DNA from: JAZKFR01 sp040386295 | GTDB lineage: Bacteria; Pseudomonadota; Gammaproteobacteria; Burkholderiales; Rhodocyclaceae | Assembly (NCBI GenBank): GCA_040386295.1 | Contig: JAZKFR010000001.1 | Coordinates: 1-29,860, forward strand | Direction: 5' to 3' | DNA: 29,860 bases | Part shown: positions 26,074 to 29,860 of the stretch, piece after piece | Layout of the letters: every line of letters starts with the position of its first letter | Position numbering within the stretch: position 1 is the stretch's first letter | Notes under the pieces: generated by a model | Databases searched by the model: none | What the model was told of the DNA's origin: nothing | The model's input: the letters and a program-made list of their open reading frames with translations, nothing else | Program-made: the position numbers and the translations under genes

Positions 26074-26515
26074 TGATCGCCCTTGTTCGCGATCGCCCAC
26101 GCTCGCGGCTTGCCGCCCTGCTTGTCACCTAGTCACCTAGTCAACTACTGCGCGATACCTGATTGGCGCGCCACGAGCGTGGCGGCGTCAGTCAAATTTG
26201 CTGACCCGTCCGATGTCCAATTTCCCTTTTATTGAAAAGCCGCTAAAAATCAGTGCGGCCTCGATCAAACCAGCTTCTATTGGCGTAATGCCTGCGCCTT
26301 ACCCGCTACGTTTAGCCACGTATCTCGCGCCTCATGCGTAGCGCAATACGCTAGCTTACAAAGCAAATGCGCGCCTACAAAAACGTACCGGAGAACACAA
26401 ACCTAGCGCGCATGGCTTACGGAATGGGCGTTTCCCCCTAGGCGCATGCTAAAGTTCCGCTGCGCTGGCGTGCTCGCAGCCGATATTTCTTTTACCCTCA
26501 TTTTGGTTCTTCATC
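26074..26515. other. Intergenic region upstream of thrC
   Basis: About 440 bp without a supported gene. A 42-codon frame at 26213-26341 lacks a ribosome site. A short direct repeat of TCACCTAG occurs near 26136-26151. I see no leader peptide or riboswitch that I recognise, and no trace of hom, which often precedes thrC. Confidence 0.5.
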
Positions 26516-28021
26516 ATGCGTTATCGTTCGACCCGCAGTGCTGTGGGCAGCGCGCAGTCTGCCCATACTGCTGAAAGTAAAAGTTTTACCGAAATTCTGC
26601 TCACCGGTCTTGCCCCAGACGGGGGCTTATATCTGCCTGAAGCATATCCCCAGATTAGCCGCGCCGAGCTAGATCAATGGCGCGCTTTATCCGACTCCTA
26701 CGCTGATCTCGCCTACGTCATTCTGGCTAAGTTCATCGACGACATTCCCGCCGCCGAGCTCAAAGCCTTAGTCGATAAGACCTACCGCGCAGAGGTGTTT
26801 TGCCATGCGCGGCCAGGCGATCAAGCGCGCGACATCACGCCATTGCGTTGGTTGCTCCCGCCCAATCCGGCGCAAGGAGAAGGCGGCTTAGCTTTGCTTG
26901 AACTGTCGAATGGCCCGACTTTAGCCTTTAAAGACATGGCGATGCAGCTGTTAGGCAATCTCTTTGAATATGTTTTGCACCGTGATCAGGCGGAAATCAA
27001 CATCTTGGGCGCGACCTCTGGCGATACTGGCTCCGCTGCCGAGTACGCCCTGCGCGGCAAACAAGGGGTGCGTGTCTTCATGCTCTCGCCGGAGGGGCGC
27101 ATGAGTGCGTTTCAGCGTGCGCAAATGTATTCTTTGACCGACGAAAACATCTACAACATCGCCGTACGAGGCACTTTTGACGAAGCGCAAGATGTGGTCA
27201 AAGCGGTCTCGAACGACCTTCACTTCAAAGTACGTTACAAAATCGGCGCGGTTAATTCAATCAACTGGGCGCGCGTATTAGCGCAAATTGTCTATTACTT
27301 CAAAGGCTATTTCGCTGCGAGCGGAGGCGTGCAGGGCAGTAATGATCAGCAAGTTGCCTTTGCCGTGCCTTCGGGCAACTTCGGCAACATTTGCGCTGGC
27401 CATATCGCGCGCATGATGGGTTTGCCCATAAGCCGCCTAGTCATGGCGACCAATGAAAATGATGTGCTTGATGAGTTCTTCCGGCGCGGCGTTTATCGGC
27501 CACGCAGCGCGGCGGAAACGCAAATGACCTCGAGTCCATCGATGGACATTTCCAAAGCGTCTAATTTTGAACGCTTTATTTTTGACTTGGTAGGACGCGA
27601 TCCGCAGGTAGTCCGTACGCTGTGGTCGGCAATCGATTCTGGCAGCGACGAAGGCTTTGATTTGTCCGCCACACCCTACTTCGCCAAACTATCCCAATTT
27701 GCTTTTGTTTCTGGCAAAAGCCGACATGCGGATCGGCTGGCGACGATCCGTGACACGTTGAAGCAATACGGAATCATGGATGACCCGCATACTGCTGATG
27801 GACTAAAAGTGGCTGCTGAGTGGCGTGATCCAGCGCTGCCGATGGTGGTTTTAGAAACGGCGCTACCGATTAAATTTGAAGCGACCCTGCGCGAAGCCTT
27901 GGGACGGCCACCCGAGTGTCCTGCTGCTTTGCGCGGGATTGAACAGTTGCCGCAACGGGTAGTAACGCTGGATGCTGACGTTGCGGCGGTGAAGCAGTTT
28001 TTGCAAGACAGCCTTGACTGA
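26516..28021 (+). CDS. thrC: Threonine synthase
   Basis: PLP enzyme that converts O-phosphohomoserine to threonine. 501 aa, somewhat longer than the E. coli enzyme, as in betaproteobacteria. Motifs: FTEILLTGLAPDGGLYLPE (24-42), the PLP lysine K139 in LSNGPTLAFKDMAMQLLGN, LGATSGDTGSAAEYAL, EGRMSAFQRAQMYSL, VNSINWARVLAQIVYYF and VPSGNFGNICAGHIA. The N-terminus MRYRSTRSA fits the family start, although no good ribosome site is seen. It stands alone; hom and thrB are not adjacent. It uses the product line that begins with asd in this window. Confidence 0.97.
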   Translation: MRYRSTRSAVGSAQSAHTAESKSFTEILLTGLAPDGGLYLPEAYPQISRAELDQWRALSDSYADLAYVILAKFIDDIPAAELKALVDKTYRAEVFCHARPGDQARDITPLRWLLPPNPAQGEGGLALLELSNGPTLAFKDMAMQLLGNLFEYVLHRDQAEINILGATSGDTGSAAEYALRGKQGVRVFMLSPEGRMSAFQRAQMYSLTDENIYNIAVRGTFDEAQDVVKAVSNDLHFKVRYKIGAVNSINWARVLAQIVYYFKGYFAASGGVQGSNDQQVAFAVPSGNFGNICAGHIARMMGLPISRLVMATNENDVLDEFFRRGVYRPRSAAETQMTSSPSMDISKASNFERFIFDLVGRDPQVVRTLWSAIDSGSDEGFDLSATPYFAKLSQFAFVSGKSRHADRLATIRDTLKQYGIMDDPHTADGLKVAAEWRDPALPMVVLETALPIKFEATLREALGRPPECPAALRGIEQLPQRVVTLDADVAAVKQFLQDSLD

Positions 28022-28477
28022 GCCAGGCCCTACTTCTTGCCGCTGGAATAGCTCAGAGGTAAATCACTGCAGGAAAAACGGCTACGGCCAAGGCAAGCAC
28101 GACCCATTCCAAGTTATTGCGTGCCAGAAAACCGGTGAAATGAAGTACAACAACCGTAATTGCAACAAGATAGAACAGGGCAAATAACATGAGAATCCTT
28201 CGCGAGAATGGGCGCCTGAACACCAGTGCGGAAGCAACGCCGTGCCGAGGGTCAGTACCGCTGTTTCAGGCGCAATCTTTCACCTAGAACGAACGCTTGG
28301 TCAAGCGGTTTTTGTCCTGCTCCTGACTTGTCCGCCGTGGCTTGCTCCTGTTTTGATGCTTGCGCGCGTCGCGGTCAAAATAGTTAGATGTCGCTTTATG
28401 CGTTTGCTCTGCCCCGCTGCGTTGCAATAAAAGATGCGCACCCAATCAACATGATGCCTTTTTGAGGTTCTTGCTCT
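28022..28477. other. Intergenic region after thrC
   Basis: 456 bp with one supported feature, a small minus-strand membrane ORF (28053-28190). The rest (28191-28477) holds no gene I can support. It probably carries promoters for the small ORF and for the MBL-fold gene. No clear thrC terminator is visible. Confidence 0.5.
28053..28190 (-). CDS. Small hydrophobic membrane protein (45 aa)
   Basis: The minus-strand ATG at 28190 is preceded by AAGGA with a 5-base spacing, and the frame ends at TGA (28053-28055). The 45-residue product is almost entirely two hydrophobic helices: about 2-22 (beginning MLFALFYLVAITVVVL, then HFTGFL), and about 29-45 (WVVLALAVAVFPAVIYL), joined by the polar turn ARNNLE. 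Two helices, a good ribosome site and no charged clutter support a genuine small inner-membrane protein. I do not recognise the family. It is convergent with thrC (31 bp between stops) and divergent from the MBL-fold gene. Confidence 0.55.
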   Translation of the reverse strand: MLFALFYLVAITVVVLHFTGFLARNNLEWVVLALAVAVFPAVIYL

Positions 28478-29551
28478 GTGTCTACTTTGCCTAACTACCC
28501 CTTCAAAGAACCGCCGCCTGGCGGCGACAGCATAGAGGTTGCCCCCGGCGTGCGTTGGTTGCGCATGCCGCTGCCGTTCGCCCTTGATCACATCAATCTT
28601 TGGTTATTGGCCGACGGGGACGGTTGGACTATCGTCGATACCGGTTTTGCCTCAGACGCCGTCAAAACATGCTGGGAAACGCTTCTGGCTCGCCTAGCGC
28701 AAGAAGCAGCTTTGCCAGAACCGAAGATCAAACGCATCATCGTGACCCATTTTCACCCCGACCATTTCGGGCTCGCCAGCTGGTTACAAGAAAAAACCAA
28801 GGCGCCGATTTACATGACGCAGGGCGAATACTTAACGGCGCACGCGGTCTGGCACGAAATAGGCGGGCACAGCACCGAGCACACGGTAAATCAGTTTCAG
28901 CAACACGGACTGGATCAAGCGCGCTGCGCTGCACTAGCCGAAAGACGCGGCGCCTACCGACGCGGGGCGCCCAACTTGCCCAACAGCTACTGTCGTTTGT
29001 TTGATCGAGACGAACTGACGATTGGACAGCATCAATGGCAGGTACGCGCCGGTTTTGGACATTCTCCTGAACACGCTGCGCTTTACTGCGCCGAGCTTGG
29101 CGTGTTAATTTCCGGCGACATGCTTTTGCCTAAAATATCAACTAATATCAGTGTGTTCGCCGCAACACCTAGAGCAAATTCTCTGGCTGACTACTTGGAC
29201 TCACTCGATGACTACCGTGAACTGCCGGATACCACCTTCGTGCTGCCCTCGCACGGCCTGCCTTTTTACGGCATGACAGCGCGTATTGACGCGCAACACG
29301 CCCACCACGCCGAGCGTTTGGACGTGCTTGAGGCCTGTTGTACTACACCCCACAGCGCGGCAGATTTATTACCCAGTCTGTTCAACAACCGCACCTTGGA
29401 CACACATCAAACTTTCTTTGCTATGGGCGAAGCAATCGCTCATCTCAACTACCTTGAACACCTTGGCCGCCTCAAAATCGTGCCGAGGCAAGAACAGCAT
29501 CCTGGATCGGCGCCGTCTGAGGCGGCGCCGATCTGCTACCAAAAGCCGTAA
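28478..29551 (+). CDS. MBL-fold metallo-hydrolase
   Basis: Metallo-beta-lactamase-fold hydrolase of unknown substrate. 357 aa from a GTG with GAGG upstream (12-base spacing). The metal site is complete: HFHPDH (H91, H93, D95, H96) in IIVTHFHPDHFGLASWL, then GFGHSPEHAALYC, LISGDMLLP, and LPSHGLPF. An N-terminal strand pair with DHINLWLLADGDGWTIVDTGF (37-57) is typical. The C-terminal 90 residues look like the helical domain seen in glyoxalase II-like and lactonase-like members. Its last codons lie in an 11-bp inverted repeat (29505-29533). phaC follows after 69 bp on the same strand, possibly cotranscribed. Confidence 0.9.
   Translation: MSTLPNYPFKEPPPGGDSIEVAPGVRWLRMPLPFALDHINLWLLADGDGWTIVDTGFASDAVKTCWETLLARLAQEAALPEPKIKRIIVTHFHPDHFGLASWLQEKTKAPIYMTQGEYLTAHAVWHEIGGHSTEHTVNQFQQHGLDQARCAALAERRGAYRRGAPNLPNSYCRLFDRDELTIGQHQWQVRAGFGHSPEHAALYCAELGVLISGDMLLPKISTNISVFAATPRANSLADYLDSLDDYRELPDTTFVLPSHGLPFYGMTARIDAQHAHHAERLDVLEACCTTPHSAADLLPSLFNNRTLDTHQTFFAMGEAIAHLNYLEHLGRLKIVPRQEQHPGSAPSEAAPICYQKP
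29505..29533 (+). other. 11-bp inverted repeat in the 3' end of the MBL-fold gene
   Basis: GATCGGCGCCG (29505-29515) and CGGCGCCGATC (29523-29533) are perfect complements around a 7-nt loop, 18 bp before the stop. It encodes a low-complexity tail and may act as an RNA hairpin between this gene and phaC. No T-run is adjacent, although a run of seven Ts occurs at about 29574-29580. Confidence 0.5.
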
Positions 29552-29620
29552 ATCCTGGGTCGATACTGGCCTGTTTTTTTGTTTTTAGTTCGTAACCCGC
29601 TAACGCCGAAGGGGAATCAC

Positions 29621-29860
29621 ATGTCGCTTGCTGCCAAAGTCGAAGAAACAAAACCGCTACCCAGCCCAGCCGAAGTAGCACAAAGCTACGCCGAAGTAGC
29701 GCAGCGCGCCTCACGCCTGCTGACCCAATTTCTCGAACAAAAATCACAACAGGGGGTCGTTATCCCGAGCGACGAGTTGGGCGTAGCTAAGGCCTTTATG
29801 GATCTCTCTAGCAAGCTCATGGCCAATCCCTACAAGCTGGTCGAGACACAGATGAACATG
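29621..29860 (+). CDS. phaC: Class I poly(3-hydroxyalkanoate) synthase, N-terminal fragment
   Basis: PhaC polymerises hydroxyacyl-CoA into PHA storage granules. Only the first 80 codons are present and the gene continues past the window. The ATG has a GAAGGGG ribosome site. Visible N-terminal family features: AEVAQRASRLLTQFLEQ (about 24-40), then GVAKAFMDLSSKLMANPYKLVETQMN (about 53-79), matching the poly-beta-hydroxybutyrate polymerase N-domain pattern of a helix, then an F-L-LT/S-M-x-P-x-L-x-E-x-Q motif. The catalytic Cys/Asp/His lie beyond the edge. Confidence 0.85.
   Translation, partial: MSLAAKVEETKPLPSPAEVAQSYAEVAQRASRLLTQFLEQKSQQGVVIPSDELGVAKAFMDLSSKLMANPYKLVETQMNM

Noticed and set aside
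26213..26341. 42-codon plus-strand frame upstream of thrC
   Set aside because: No ribosome site, no recognisable motif, and its length is easily reached by chance.
28044..28095. Stretch with TAGCTCAG-x-GGTAA that recalls a tRNA D-arm
   Set aside because: No acceptor pairing, anticodon arm or T-arm follows, and the bases are explained by the minus-strand small ORF.

Overview
The window looks like chromosomal DNA of a Burkholderiales betaproteobacterium. The main evidence is the gene order leuB-asd-fimV-truA-trpF-trpB-trpA-accD-folC-(SPOR gene)-cvpA-purF-metZ, which I know as a conserved block in that order. A class I PHA synthase start, a LemA/M48 pair and a fused FimV agree with this. The bulk is moderately GC-rich housekeeping DNA. 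Two AT-richer patches carry effector- or toxin-like genes, which would fit a host-associated member of the group, but that is inference.

Layout. 1-1144 (minus): 5' part of an FMN-binding glutamate-synthase-like membrane-anchored protein, divergent from nadC (1260-2147). 2148-3350: an AT-rich accessory patch with one unfamiliar 226-aa gene, closed by a near-perfect terminator hairpin. It occupies the place where leuC/leuD would be expected upstream of leuB. 3351-18613: leuB, asd, fimV, truA, trpF, then a tight run trpB-trpA-accD-folC (2-nt gap, then two 4-nt stop/start overlaps), the SPOR gene, cvpA and purF. The SPOR gene is interrupted by a 10-N assembly gap at 15814-15823. metZ follows. 19967-20099 holds short tandem repeats. 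20100-22901 (minus): lemA and an M48 metalloprotease with a long extra C-terminal region.

22902-25294 is the most interesting accessory stretch: a SUKH (SMI1/KNR4)-like protein, which is a typical immunity fold, followed by a 347-aa protein whose C-terminal part resembles the ParB/sulfiredoxin-like domains of polymorphic toxins. After that come a small diguanylate cyclase with an intact inhibitory site, a stand-alone thrC (no adjacent hom), an unlisted 45-aa two-helix membrane protein on the minus strand, an MBL-fold hydrolase, and the first 80 codons of phaC, cut by the window edge.

Functionally, the core genes cover leucine (leuB), aspartate-family amino acids (asd, metZ, thrC), tryptophan (trpF, trpB, trpA), NAD (nadC), fatty acid (accD), folate (folC) and purine (purF) synthesis. 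They also include tRNA modification (truA) and cell-pole or cell-division envelope proteins (fimV, SPOR protein, cvpA). No rRNA, tRNA, CRISPR array or insertion sequence was seen.
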